64,000 nt of DNA, from contig NZ_LT906443.1 of assembly GCF_900187135.1 (NCBI RefSeq), positions 2,170,001-2,234,000 of the forward strand, written 5' to 3'. Positions 26,163 through 34,490 of the stretch are shown piece after piece; the first letter of the stretch is position 1, and each line of letters begins with the position of its first letter. The translations under genes were made by a program, and so were the position numbers. The DNA is from Corynebacterium ulcerans. GTDB lineage: Bacteria > Actinomycetota > Actinomycetes > Mycobacteriales > Mycobacteriaceae. The notes beneath the pieces are model-generated. The model made no database searches. It was not told where the DNA came from and was given only the letters and a program-made list of their open reading frames with translations.

Positions 26163-27517
26163 GAAAAATCCTCCGTGAAGTGATGGCGTGGGGTAGCGGA
26201 AAAGACAAATTTTTTGGGAGGCTCTTTGCCGTGAAACGCGGATTCGTTGGAATCCATTTGATAGCCCGCCGTATCGGGGTAGACCAGAATGTCGCCGGGG
26301 CGGGGACGATCAGGGAAGCGGATAAATCTTCGGCTTAGGTAATCGCCGTCCAAACATGTAGATCCCGCCACAGCGGAGTTCGTGGGTTCACCTTGGACAA
26401 GGATTGTTCCTGCACGGATGAGATAGGGATCTGGGTAGTACTCGGAGTCAAACCACTGCTCAGACAGGCTAAGGCTGGTGCCCTCTACAACGGTTACGTT
26501 GCCCTCTGTGTTGGGAAGCCTATGGCAGGAGAGCACTGGAAAGTAGCTTGCTCCTGCTGTCTGGCACACGCTTCTTCCTGGCTCGGCCAGTAGCGTGATT
26601 CCGTGGGCAATAATCCTGTCTTTAACGCTTGTCTTTCCTCGCGTGAGGATATGTTGTAGCGCCTCTGTGCCTGCGCAGTTGGAGGCAAATGGATATTGGT
26701 CACCAGGAATTTTTCCGGTGACAAACATGGAAGGCATAAGCTGCGTGGTCACGGCATCCCACAGTTGCGGGGAGACACTCGATGTTGGGAATCCACCGCC
26801 GATAGATACCACGGAAGCCGGAGACCATTCTCTCAGTTTAAGCACGGTGTCTATTGCCGTATGAGACATCTGAATACGTTCGTCTACGTCGTATCCATTG
26901 CAATGAAAACTCACGCCCATGATGCTCACAGGAAGACCTCGGTAACGACCAGACTCTAACGACTGCGCTAGGGCGTAACTTTCTTCGGTGCTCATGCCAA
27001 AGCGCGTGCGTGGTCCGCGAGAACTAAGACGGAGCATGATCCTGAGCTTTTTTATTGGCTGTGTATCGTGCATGACCCTGGCTATCGCGTCAAGGTCCTC
27101 GGGCCTAGAGACCGTGAGAAGAGAACCGTGGTAGGTAGCAAGCCGGATAAGGTCAGCGGTTGGCGTTGGGCCGGTAACCACGAGTTGCTCCCCGGGCACT
27201 CCTGCGCAGAGAGCAGCGTGGAGTTCGTCGGTGCTGGCAACATCGATTCCGGCGTCGTATCCCTGAGCACACATATCGGCGAGGCGCCGTGCAAAGCATC
27301 CAGATTTGTTGGATTTTTTGCCAAAGCGCAGACCAAAAGCGATTCCGGTATCTGCAGCGGTGTCGAACCAACGTTTTACTGTGTCTGTGAAAGTGCGCGG
27401 GTACAGAACATGGAAAGGCCCACGGGCGACATGCGCGATGCTTTCCAAGGTCGGTGAATGCGCTAATTCTTCCTGCCATGCGGGGATCGGCATGCGGCAA
27501 ATGGGAGCGGCTACCAC
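26159..27517 (-). CDS. Fold-III PLP-dependent amino-acid decarboxylase (SbnH/LysA-like)
   Basis: A 452-residue alanine-racemase-fold decarboxylase. Visible motifs in order are the N-terminal barrel Lys region IAFGLRFGKKSNKSG (about residue 60), SFHCNGYD (about 200), IGGGFPT (about 240), AEPGRSV (about 310), CLDGDYL (about 385) and the C-terminal PDTAGYQM. These match the PLP-binding and cross-subunit residues of DAP, ornithine and SbnH-type decarboxylases. The usual YAVKAN-type lysine motif is altered, but lysines are present. The start is GTG at 27517 with GGAGGTGG upstream, overlapping the dehydrogenase gene by 7 bases. The substrate is unknown; a diaminopropionate derivative is the inference. 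Confidence 0.82.
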   Translation of the reverse strand: MVAAPICRMPIPAWQEELAHSPTLESIAHVARGPFHVLYPRTFTDTVKRWFDTAADTGIAFGLRFGKKSNKSGCFARRLADMCAQGYDAGIDVASTDELHAALCAGVPGEQLVVTGPTPTADLIRLATYHGSLLTVSRPEDLDAIARVMHDTQPIKKLRIMLRLSSRGPRTRFGMSTEESYALAQSLESGRYRGLPVSIMGVSFHCNGYDVDERIQMSHTAIDTVLKLREWSPASVVSIGGGFPTSSVSPQLWDAVTTQLMPSMFVTGKIPGDQYPFASNCAGTEALQHILTRGKTSVKDRIIAHGITLLAEPGRSVCQTAGASYFPVLSCHRLPNTEGNVTVVEGTSLSLSEQWFDSEYYPDPYLIRAGTILVQGEPTNSAVAGSTCLDGDYLSRRFIRFPDRPRPGDILVYPDTAGYQMDSNESAFHGKEPPKKFVFSATPRHHFTEDFS

Positions 27518-28497
27518 AGGTCCACCTCCACCCCAAGGTTTTGTTCTATGGCTGCGGCTGCAAAAACAGAACCCACTGCGATGTCTGTAAGGACAAGGCC
27601 GCTGTTGTAGCAGAAAGTAATGCCTGACGACGCCCCCAATGGGCTCTGGTCAGCTAAAAGCGTGGGAAGCTCGGCAGTTATTTCAGGCATGACACCTTGC
27701 TCATCTACAAAGTCTGTTCCGGTGAGATGCATCTGCTGCTCGCTTGTGGTGATAATCCGCTCCGCTTGATGGCAGACGCTGGCATCGATGCCATAACCCA
27801 CCACCACGACGGTGGCATCTTCTTGGAGGTCCTGGGCGGTAACCACCGCGGGAGTATCGGGCCCGGCTGCCCCAATAACAAGATCACATTTGCGTGCTAC
27901 TGGCGCAGGGTCATCGACCAGATCAACGGTGATCTCCCTTCCTAGTGACGCTGCTGCTGTAAGCGCAAGGTCCTTTGCTCTTTCCACACTATCCGGGTGA
28001 TGTCCTGAGATTATGAGCCGGGACAAAGTGGGAAATTCTGTGAGTAGGAAGGGGGAGGCCTGTTGTCCTTGGACCCCTGAACCAATTATCAGTGCCGATG
28101 TAGGGTTGCATCCGGCGGCTCGTGCCAAAAGTGCAGATACGGCGGGGGTTCTTAACGCACCGATGGGGGCACCATCCATCATGGCAATGGGGGTGCCGGT
28201 GGTGTCGTCGTAAAGCGTGAGCGTGGTTGCGTAGGATTTTTCGCGGGGCCCGTCGGCGTTGCGTGGTTTCCAATGTGTGAAAGAAGTCTTAAAGCCCACG
28301 GTAGATAGCGCCGAGCTGCGGCCCAGCATCGAGTAGCTCACGCTAGTGAGAACCTTGACTGTGATTTTCTCGGGACATTCGGCACTCCCGCGCCCCAGTT
28401 CTGTAAGTGCAGTACGTACGGCGTTGAGAACTGATTGGGGCTTGACTACAACGTGGGAGAGATCTGTACTGCGGAGTATACGGAGTGTGCTGGTCAT
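27511..28497 (-). CDS. SbnB-like ornithine-cyclodeaminase-family dehydrogenase
   Basis: A 328-residue protein of the ornithine cyclodeaminase/mu-crystallin family. Features are the substrate-side ALSTVGFKTSFTHWKPRN, GALRTPAVSALLA (Arg-Thr contact) and the NAD-binding GSGVQGQQ, with CDLVIGAAGPDTP later. SbnB oxidatively splits N-(2-amino-2-carboxyethyl)-glutamate to 2,3-diaminopropionate and 2-oxoglutarate, and the SbnA-like gene two cistrons downstream supports that role. The ATG at 28497 overlaps the oxygenase stop as ATGA, which fixes the start. The 2-oxoglutarate released could also serve the oxygenase encoded just upstream. Confidence 0.82.
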   Translation of the reverse strand: MTSTLRILRSTDLSHVVVKPQSVLNAVRTALTELGRGSAECPEKITVKVLTSVSYSMLGRSSALSTVGFKTSFTHWKPRNADGPREKSYATTLTLYDDTTGTPIAMMDGAPIGALRTPAVSALLARAAGCNPTSALIIGSGVQGQQASPFLLTEFPTLSRLIISGHHPDSVERAKDLALTAAASLGREITVDLVDDPAPVARKCDLVIGAAGPDTPAVVTAQDLQEDATVVVVGYGIDASVCHQAERIITTSEQQMHLTGTDFVDEQGVMPEITAELPTLLADQSPLGASSGITFCYNSGLVLTDIAVGSVFAAAAIEQNLGVEVDLW

Positions 28498-29462
28498 AGG
28501 ACCTGCCCATCGATGCAACGGATGCGCTGTCCGTAACCGGGTTCCGCTGATTCAGTGGTTAAACGCTGGGTATTGTGCTCCATCATATTAATGCGGAGCA
28601 TCCAACGGTCGGTCCCGTTATAGTCTGCCGTGAAAGGGACTCTGCCGTGTACGCAGGTGTCATTGTTGATGATTACTAGCTGCCCTGGTGCAATAGGTAC
28701 TGAATATGTCACGGAATCGAGTGCTGCGGCGAGTTTTTCATAGGCTTGCCACCAGCGCCGTGACCCGGTTGAACGATCAGTGTAAGCGGGATCAAAGCGC
28801 AAACCGAGACCATGGTCGCGTTCCCATACAGCAGTCATGGAGTCTGGGGCGGAGTTGTCAAAGTCAGAGTAGGAGTCATCGGGCAGGATGACCGCGCCGG
28901 GAGTCATAAGGATTTTGCGGGAATCCGAATCTAAGCGTTTCCAGGCTTGATCACAAGGAGCTAGAGTCGTCCCTACTTTTTTGGGGTTGCGGAGTCCAAA
29001 CAGTGCAAAGTGAGTGGAACGCCGAGGATGAAAAGCATCCTCGGTATGCAAGGTGAGCGGGGTGCTGCTGCTGGCACCCACCTGTTGTGCTTCTTGGCCT
29101 CTGGTAGGCACGAGATCTGTAATGAGCCGGCCCTCTTGCTGGCCTAGCCAACCGAAGGGACGTCCCACCGCGGATGCCACTATGGCAAGCATGAACCGCC
29201 ACGTTCGAACTTCGCCGCGGCATTCTTTCCATGAAGCTGGGGTAGGTCCGTTGACTGCGGGGAAGGGGAGTCCTGAGATAAGAGCGGCGTGCTGACGTGG
29301 ATCGAGGCAGATGACGTCGCGCAGATCGGCGAGTTCATGGTCGAGAAGCGTATCGATAGCTGCGGCAGATTCAGGATCGTTAATGGACGAGAGCGCGGCG
29401 AGCTCGTCGGCAGATTTAATTAATCGGTGTGAGAGCGCATGATCTATAAAGATTTTTTGCAT
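28494..29462 (-). CDS. Fe(II)/2-oxoglutarate oxygenase, clavaminate synthase/VioC-like
   Basis: A 322-residue TauD-superfamily enzyme. The iron facial triad is visible as His139-x-Glu141 in LTLHTEDAFHPRR and His272 in CVHGRVPF, with 2OG-binding Arg in DRWMLRIN (286-290). HTEDAFHP is characteristic of the AsnO/VioC/OrfP group, which hydroxylates or desaturates free amino acids at the beta carbon. FGLRNPK is also shared. First gene of the operon. Its ATG directly follows a DtxR-like operator with no Shine-Dalgarno, so translation may be leaderless or weak. The substrate could be Dap or a precursor (inference). Confidence 0.85.
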   Translation of the reverse strand: MQKIFIDHALSHRLIKSADELAALSSINDPESAAAIDTLLDHELADLRDVICLDPRQHAALISGLPFPAVNGPTPASWKECRGEVRTWRFMLAIVASAVGRPFGWLGQQEGRLITDLVPTRGQEAQQVGASSSTPLTLHTEDAFHPRRSTHFALFGLRNPKKVGTTLAPCDQAWKRLDSDSRKILMTPGAVILPDDSYSDFDNSAPDSMTAVWERDHGLGLRFDPAYTDRSTGSRRWWQAYEKLAAALDSVTYSVPIAPGQLVIINNDTCVHGRVPFTADYNGTDRWMLRINMMEHNTQRLTTESAEPGYGQRIRCIDGQVL

Positions 29463-29481
29463 GGAGGTGAGGCTAACCTTT
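29463..29481 (-). promoter_or_regulatory. DtxR-like iron box at the start of the biosynthesis operon
   Basis: The 19-mer GGAGGTGAGGCTAACCTTT matches the DtxR consensus (TTAGGTTAGCCTAACCTAA) at 13 of 19 positions, including core AGGT...CTAACCT. It abuts the oxygenase ATG. Upstream, AT-rich sequence near 29500-29515 contains a possible TATCAT -10 on the minus strand. Binding here would block transcription when iron is replete. Confidence 0.65.
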
Positions 29482-29546
29482 TTGGAGTCATGCGTAAAGA
29501 CTTAAATGATATTTATTTCCAATTTCGCTGGTGGAGTGGGTTACAT

Positions 29547-29565
29547 TTAGGACAGCCTTGCCAGA
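29547..29565 (+). promoter_or_regulatory. Second DtxR-like iron box, facing the ABC importer operon
   Basis: The 19-mer TTAGGACAGCCTTGCCAGA matches the DtxR consensus at 13 of 19 positions, with intact left arm TTAGG and centre AGCCT. It lies 87 bases before the binding-protein gene and 65 bases from the first box, so each divergent operon has its own site. Confidence 0.6.
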
Positions 29566-29651
29566 TTATTCAGAGCGTGGGAAGATGGCCTGCGGTTCTT
29601 TAAGTCAAATCAAAAATACTTGTTGTAATTCCGAAACAATCAGGGTGGAAA

Positions 29652-31184
29652 ATGAGCAACCTTTCTCGTCGCCAGTTTTTAACCAGCATCGCGGCGCTCG
29701 GCCTCGGAGCCTTTACCGTGGCGAGCTGCACCTCGGGCAACACTTCAAGCAGTGGTTCGTCTGGAAAAACCTCGGAGACCTCGGGAAAGGTTCTTAAAGT
29801 TGGTGCACTGGGCAAGGCCGCAAGTGCCCAGCGCGACCCCTATAAGCTGCTGCCCAATGATTCCGACATGCTTATCTGCTCTCTCATCTGGGAGGCTCTG
29901 ACGGTTCCCGGCGCAGACAAGATTGTTGCCCCACGCCTCATGGAACAGTGGAAGCAGCTTAATCCCATGGAATGGGAGTTCACCATCGCCGCTGGCGCAA
30001 AGTTCCACGATGGTTCAGCAGTCACGCCCAAAGACGTAGTGTGGTCGCTGACCAAGATGCTTTCCGATGAAGCCAATGGTTTTAGACTCCCCGTAGAACC
30101 CGAGTCCATCGTCGCTTCTGGCGAACGCGCCGTGCGCATGAAGACGGCGACCCCCAACAGCCAGCTGCCGATGCTCGCACGCCTGATGACTTTTGTAATG
30201 AAGGAAGGATCTTCGCCGGAGAAGCCAGTGGGATCAGGCCCCTTCCAGCTGATGAGCTGGGATAATGGATCAGCAAAGCTGAAGCGATTCGATGACTATC
30301 ACGGCACGGTAGCAGGCTTTGAAGAGATCCACGTTGTTCCCTTTGAAGACACCACGGCCATGACAAACGCACTGCTCGCCGGACAGATTGATCTTGCACA
30401 GGCCGTAGGCCCCATTGCAGCGCGGTCTGCAGAAAACAATGACAACGTTCAGATCGTTAAGCGTTCTCACGACTCCGTGATTCCTTTGATCATGCGCACT
30501 TCCGATGGGCCTTTTGCCGATCCGAAAGTCCGCGAGGCCCTGCGCCTAGGCGTTGATCGTGAGCAGGTAGTGCAGCGGGCGTTGTCAGGATACGGCAGCG
30601 TTGCTCATGACATCCTGGGCACCGGTGACCCCAATATCGATTCATCATTGGTGCGCCACCGTGATGTGGAAAAAGCAAAGACATTGCTGACTCAAGCCGG
30701 TTTTGATACCTCCAAGACCTACGATCTTTTTGTCACCCCAGAAGCTCCCGGCCAGGTCGAAGCGATGAAGGTTATCGCCGAGCAGCTGGGGGAGATCGGA
30801 GTGCGCATTAAAGTGGTGGAGCAGGAATCCGGCCAGTTTTATGACAGCACCTGGACCAAAGCGGACCTGTATTGCGGCTACTGGGGAACCAATGATTCTG
30901 TGCTCTTCTTTGCCGGAAAAGTACTTAACGGGGCAGCTAAATCAAACGAGTCCAACTTCCACGATGCCGAGTTCGATGCTGCTTATGCTGAACTGCTCGC
31001 GTCTACTGACCAAGCAAAGATTGATCAGCTCAGCAAAAAACTCCAAAAAATTGAGTTCGAGCGTGGCGGCTACTTGGTCTGGGGCGCATCAGATGGAGTG
31101 GACATTGCTGCCAAAGGCCTGTCCGGCTTGCCCAAAGCTCCCGGCTATGGACGTGTTCTCCTAGAGACCGTAAAGAAAGCCTAA
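29652..31184 (+). CDS. Peptide/nickel/opine-type ABC transporter binding lipoprotein
   Basis: A 510-residue SBP_bac_5 (DppA/OppA/NikA/CntA) family protein. The N-terminus combines a twin-arginine-like motif (LSRRQFLT) with a lipobox (VASC), so it is probably a Tat-exported lipoprotein on the outer membrane face. Domain I includes LICSLIWEALT and WEFTIAAGAKFHDGSAVTPKDV, the family signature. It would capture a small peptide, amino-acid-like chelator or metal complex and hand it to the permeases encoded next (3-base gap). Divergent from the biosynthetic operon with DtxR-like boxes between. Ligand identity is inference: re-uptake of the operon's metallophore. Confidence 0.87.
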   Translation: MSNLSRRQFLTSIAALGLGAFTVASCTSGNTSSSGSSGKTSETSGKVLKVGALGKAASAQRDPYKLLPNDSDMLICSLIWEALTVPGADKIVAPRLMEQWKQLNPMEWEFTIAAGAKFHDGSAVTPKDVVWSLTKMLSDEANGFRLPVEPESIVASGERAVRMKTATPNSQLPMLARLMTFVMKEGSSPEKPVGSGPFQLMSWDNGSAKLKRFDDYHGTVAGFEEIHVVPFEDTTAMTNALLAGQIDLAQAVGPIAARSAENNDNVQIVKRSHDSVIPLIMRTSDGPFADPKVREALRLGVDREQVVQRALSGYGSVAHDILGTGDPNIDSSLVRHRDVEKAKTLLTQAGFDTSKTYDLFVTPEAPGQVEAMKVIAEQLGEIGVRIKVVEQESGQFYDSTWTKADLYCGYWGTNDSVLFFAGKVLNGAAKSNESNFHDAEFDAAYAELLASTDQAKIDQLSKKLQKIEFERGGYLVWGASDGVDIAAKGLSGLPKAPGYGRVLLETVKKA

Positions 31185-31187
31185 AAC

Positions 31188-32144
31188 GTGCCAAAAGCAG
31201 TTTCCCGTGCTTGTATCTGGCTTTTCCCACGGCTCGCTATTCGCGCGGGTGCACTGCTCGTGGTTTTAGGGCTTGTCTTTTTGGCTATCGATCGACTTCC
31301 AGGAAATGCAGCAGCCGCGCTCTTGGGCGCAAACCGAACCCCCGAGGCGATCGCTAGTCTTGAACAAAGCCTGGGGTTAGATCGACCTCCCGCGACGCGA
31401 TTTCTCCACTGGCTAGGGAAAGCGTTGACCGGTGACTTTGGGGTATCCGTTCACGGAAGGCCCATCTCCGAGCTCTTGGCCACGGCCTTGCCAGTAACAA
31501 TCACCACCACGGGAATCGCCTTTGTACTTACCGCGGTCCTATCGATCGTAACCTCTATCTGGTGGGTTCAGCGGCCACCTCGGTCGGGGCTGTCCCGGGG
31601 ATTAGAGTGGGCGTCGACAAGCATTATTGCGCTCCCGGAATTCGTGATCGGTGTCTTTCTCGTGGCGGTGTTCGCCCTGGGGCTAGGGGTGCTGCCAGCC
31701 GTCACGATTATCGACGGCGGCCTACCCAGCTCAATGGCTATGTACGTGTTGCCCGTGCTCGCGCTTGTGATACCTCAGGTTGCGTGGAATTCCAGAGTGC
31801 TGCGCGCAGCGCTTATCGACGCCACCTCCACACGACCTGTCCAAAGCGCCGTCCTCGCGGGAATCACGGGTACGAGCCTGTTACGACGACATGTGCTGCC
31901 GCTGGCGCTTCCTAGCTTTGCCACCTCAATGGCAACATCGGCCGGTGTTCTCATCGCCGGCACAGTCTCAGTAGAAGCGCTCTTTAACCACCCTGGCGTG
32001 GGGTTACTCGTGGCCACGGCCGTTTCTCAGCGCGATGTTTCCGTGCTGCTGGCGGTCCTGGCGACGACTGGCGCACTGATCCTCCTCCTACTGACGATGG
32101 CGGACATTCTCAAAGTCGTGTGCACCCCGAAAGTGAATGTATGA
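31188..32144 (+). CDS. ABC transporter permease, DppB/NikB type
   Basis: A 318-residue permease with about six transmembrane helices, first one at about 15-37. The family region LDRPPATRFLHWLGKALTGDFGVSVHGRPISELL follows the first helix, and the EAA-loop-like segment SVLAGITGTSLLRRHVLPLALP lies near residue 235. Start GTG at 31188, three bases after the binding-protein stop. Its end overlaps the second permease as ATGA. It forms the membrane channel with the next gene. Confidence 0.88.
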   Translation: MPKAVSRACIWLFPRLAIRAGALLVVLGLVFLAIDRLPGNAAAALLGANRTPEAIASLEQSLGLDRPPATRFLHWLGKALTGDFGVSVHGRPISELLATALPVTITTTGIAFVLTAVLSIVTSIWWVQRPPRSGLSRGLEWASTSIIALPEFVIGVFLVAVFALGLGVLPAVTIIDGGLPSSMAMYVLPVLALVIPQVAWNSRVLRAALIDATSTRPVQSAVLAGITGTSLLRRHVLPLALPSFATSMATSAGVLIAGTVSVEALFNHPGVGLLVATAVSQRDVSVLLAVLATTGALILLLLTMADILKVVCTPKVNV

Positions 32145-32917
32145 CACGGAAAATACTTGCATTGCTCGTATTAGCTACAGCCATATGCGGGCCGCTCGTC
32201 GCCCAGCTTTTTCATCTGCCCGCGCCGACTGCGGCGGCAGGACTGCCCTTTGATACAGCAGGAAACAGCGCATTATTGGGAACTGACCATTTGGGGCGCA
32301 GCGTAGTCAGTGCTGTCCTGCATGGAGGACAAGCGCTTATCCTCACTGCTGTGGTCGCGGGAACGTTGACCACAGTGGTAGGGGCCATCGTCGGTTGCTT
32401 TGGTGTTTTAAGGCCAAAGTTAGGCTTCATCGTAGAGACAAGCGCCGACGCCACGATCTTGGTGCCAGCGGTTATCGTGCTTCTGCTTGTCTCCGTACTG
32501 TATCCGGATTCTGGCCTATGGCTTTTGGTCGTAGTAGCGGTGGTTGTTGGTTCGCCCTACGCTGCACGGGTCATCGCTGCTGCGGCATACCCGGTAGCAC
32601 ACTCGGGGTATGTTCAAGCTGCTCGGAATGCGGGGGCTTCTGACATCTCCGTGATTATGCGCGACATTTTGCCCAACATGTCTGCAGTAGTGCGTTCAGT
32701 ATGGGGCTTAAGAGTGGTGGAGGCATTGCACCTACTAGCTGTGGCAAGCTTCCTTGGCGTGGGAGCCCGTTTGGGGGAGTTCGCCTGGTCAGCCATGGTG
32801 CGCGACAATGCCGGGGGAATCACGCTCAATCCCTTTGCTGTCCTTGCTCCGGCAGTCATGCTGGCGGTGGTATCCATCGCGGTCATGGCTTTGATAGGGC
32901 AGAAGGAGGCCCGATGA
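32141..32917 (+). CDS. ABC transporter permease, DppC/NikC type
   Basis: A 258-residue permease with about six hydrophobic helices. LLGTDHLGRSVVSAVLHGGQ after the first helix is the DppC signature, and YVQAARNAGASDISVIMRDILPN is the EAA loop that docks on the ATPase. ATG at 32141 overlaps the previous stop (ATGA), and its own TGA overlaps the ATPase start in the same way. Both junctions indicate translational coupling. Confidence 0.88.
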   Translation: MTRKILALLVLATAICGPLVAQLFHLPAPTAAAGLPFDTAGNSALLGTDHLGRSVVSAVLHGGQALILTAVVAGTLTTVVGAIVGCFGVLRPKLGFIVETSADATILVPAVIVLLLVSVLYPDSGLWLLVVVAVVVGSPYAARVIAAAAYPVAHSGYVQAARNAGASDISVIMRDILPNMSAVVRSVWGLRVVEALHLLAVASFLGVGARLGEFAWSAMVRDNAGGITLNPFAVLAPAVMLAVVSIAVMALIGQKEAR

Positions 32918-34365
32918 CAACGCCATCAAACGGCCCTCTTATTCGGGCAGATATAGCAGTGACTCTGGGGGCCAGCGAGCTTGTTCCCGCCACCTCAGTA
33001 TGCGCCCAGGCTGGCAGCATTACGGCACTCGTTGGGCCTAGTGGATGCGGGAAGACCACCCTCTTGCTTGCCCTGATTGGAGAGACACCAGCGGGATCTG
33101 TGGTAACCGGGACTCTTTCCGTATGTGGAGTCGATCCCACTGGACTCAGTGCTGCGGAACGTGCGCGCTTTCGTCGCGAAGAAGTCGCCTTTGTAGGACA
33201 AGACCCAGGCGCCGAACTCCCACCTCTCATGACGATCCACGCGATGCTCACTGAGCTAGCTCCTACAGCGGATGTCCCAGAGCTTCTGCGCAGCGTGGGC
33301 CTACCCGCTGAAACTGCAGCAAAGCGCCTCCACCAACTTTCCGGTGGACAACAACGCCGAGTGGCCTTAGCCCGAGCACTTTCTAGGAAACCCCGCGTTA
33401 TCGCACTAGATGAGCCTTTTGCTGGCCTTGATCCCGTGACAGCCAAGACCATCGCGTCCCTCCTGCGCAGCGTGGCCGACTCTGGGGTTGCCATCATTAT
33501 CACGGGGCATAGGCTTGGGGTTTTCCACGATCTGCTGGATGCGCATGTTTATGTTGGGGATAAGGGGGTTGGTGCTGTTGGGGATGTGGTGCTAGCGGCG
33601 GGTGCTGCTGGTGAACCGGTGCAGACTCTGCGCGGGGAATCGGCGACAGACATGGCGTTGCTAGGAGACGAAGTCTCATGTTTGCGGGCCTCGGACTTGA
33701 GCTATGCAACCGATGAAGGGACGACCCTTTTCTCAGACCTATCTTTTACCGTTGTTCCTGGCCGAATACTTGCCATTATGGGGGCATCTGGCAGCGGAAA
33801 ATCAACGCTGTTGAGGTGCTTAGTAGGAAGCAATCTTCAAGGACGAGGGACAGTGGAATGCAGCGGCATACACCGTGAGGCTTCCACACCGTGGCCGCGA
33901 TCGCATGCGAAAAAATTGCAAATAATCCCTCAAGATCCGGCATCCACCCTTAACCCAAAGATGCGAGTTGTCGACGCGGTTGTTCGTGCCGTACGCGATG
34001 CCACAACCGAGAAGCGGTGGCTAGGGAGAATCGGAAAACGACGGATGATTGGCCGCCAAGAGGCCACCCAAAAGGCGATAGAGCTGCTCGAACGCGTAGG
34101 CGTATCGCGGGAACTCGCTTATCGCTTGCCTTCGGGCCTTTCTGGTGGGCAACGACAACGAGTTGCCATTGCCCGAGCCCTAGCCACGCAGCCAGCAGTG
34201 CTCCTATGTGACGAGATAACCTCTGCGCTTGACCCAGAATCCGCAGCACGCGTGATGGCGGTGCTGCATGATTTGTGCCGCAGTGGGATAGGTGTTGTTT
34301 TTGTTACCCACGATGAACAACTCGTAGCGGAACATTGCGGGGAAAACAGCAGAGTTTTCCTCTGA
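32914..34365 (+). CDS. Fused two-domain ABC transporter ATPase (DppDF type)
   Basis: A 483-residue protein with two complete nucleotide-binding domains. Domain 1 (about 10-220) has Walker A GPSGCGKTT, signature LSGGQQRR and Walker B VIALDEPF. Domain 2 (about 260-480) has [17 protein letters not shown] and VLLCDEIT plus the switch His in VFVTHDE. It powers the importer from the cytosolic side. Start ATG 32914 has AAGGAGG at good spacing. Domain 2 is closer to classical DppF, domain 1 is shorter. The fusion is common in actinobacterial peptide/nickel importers. Confidence 0.9.
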   Translation: MTTPSNGPLIRADIAVTLGASELVPATSVCAQAGSITALVGPSGCGKTTLLLALIGETPAGSVVTGTLSVCGVDPTGLSAAERARFRREEVAFVGQDPGAELPPLMTIHAMLTELAPTADVPELLRSVGLPAETAAKRLHQLSGGQQRRVALARALSRKPRVIALDEPFAGLDPVTAKTIASLLRSVADSGVAIIITGHRLGVFHDLLDAHVYVGDKGVGAVGDVVLAAGAAGEPVQTLRGESATDMALLGDEVSCLRASDLSYATDEGTTLFSDLSFTVVPGRILAIMGASGSGKSTLLRCLVGSNLQGRGTVECSGIHREASTPWPRSHAKKLQIIPQDPASTLNPKMRVVDAVVRAVRDATTEKRWLGRIGKRRMIGRQEATQKAIELLERVGVSRELAYRLPSGLSGGQRQRVAIARALATQPAVLLCDEITSALDPESAARVMAVLHDLCRSGIGVVFVTHDEQLVAEHCGENSRVFL

Positions 34366-34388
34366 GGCTGTTGTATGCGTCTGTATTC

Positions 34389-34465
34389 GTCGTTTTTGAG
34401 AACGCTAGCGGGAGTTTGTGCGTGAAAACGCCAGGTGGGGATTTCTAGCGTTCTCAAAAAACGAC
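34389..34465. repeat. Large near-perfect palindrome, probable terminator of the importer operon
   Basis: GTCGTTTTTGAGAACGCTAG (34389-34408) is repeated inverted at 34445-34465 with a single extra A. The loop is about 36 bases. The second arm is followed by AATTTTTGG, so it could end the importer transcript. The long loop is unusual for an ordinary terminator. Confidence 0.65.
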
Positions 34466-34490
34466 AATTTTTGGGGAGGCGGGGTGCCGT

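Noticed and set aside
23695..29462. Antibiotic cluster of the viomycin or dapdiamide type
   Set aside because: Shares SbnA/SbnB and oxygenase homologues, but no NRPS, ATP-grasp ligase or resistance gene is present in the window.
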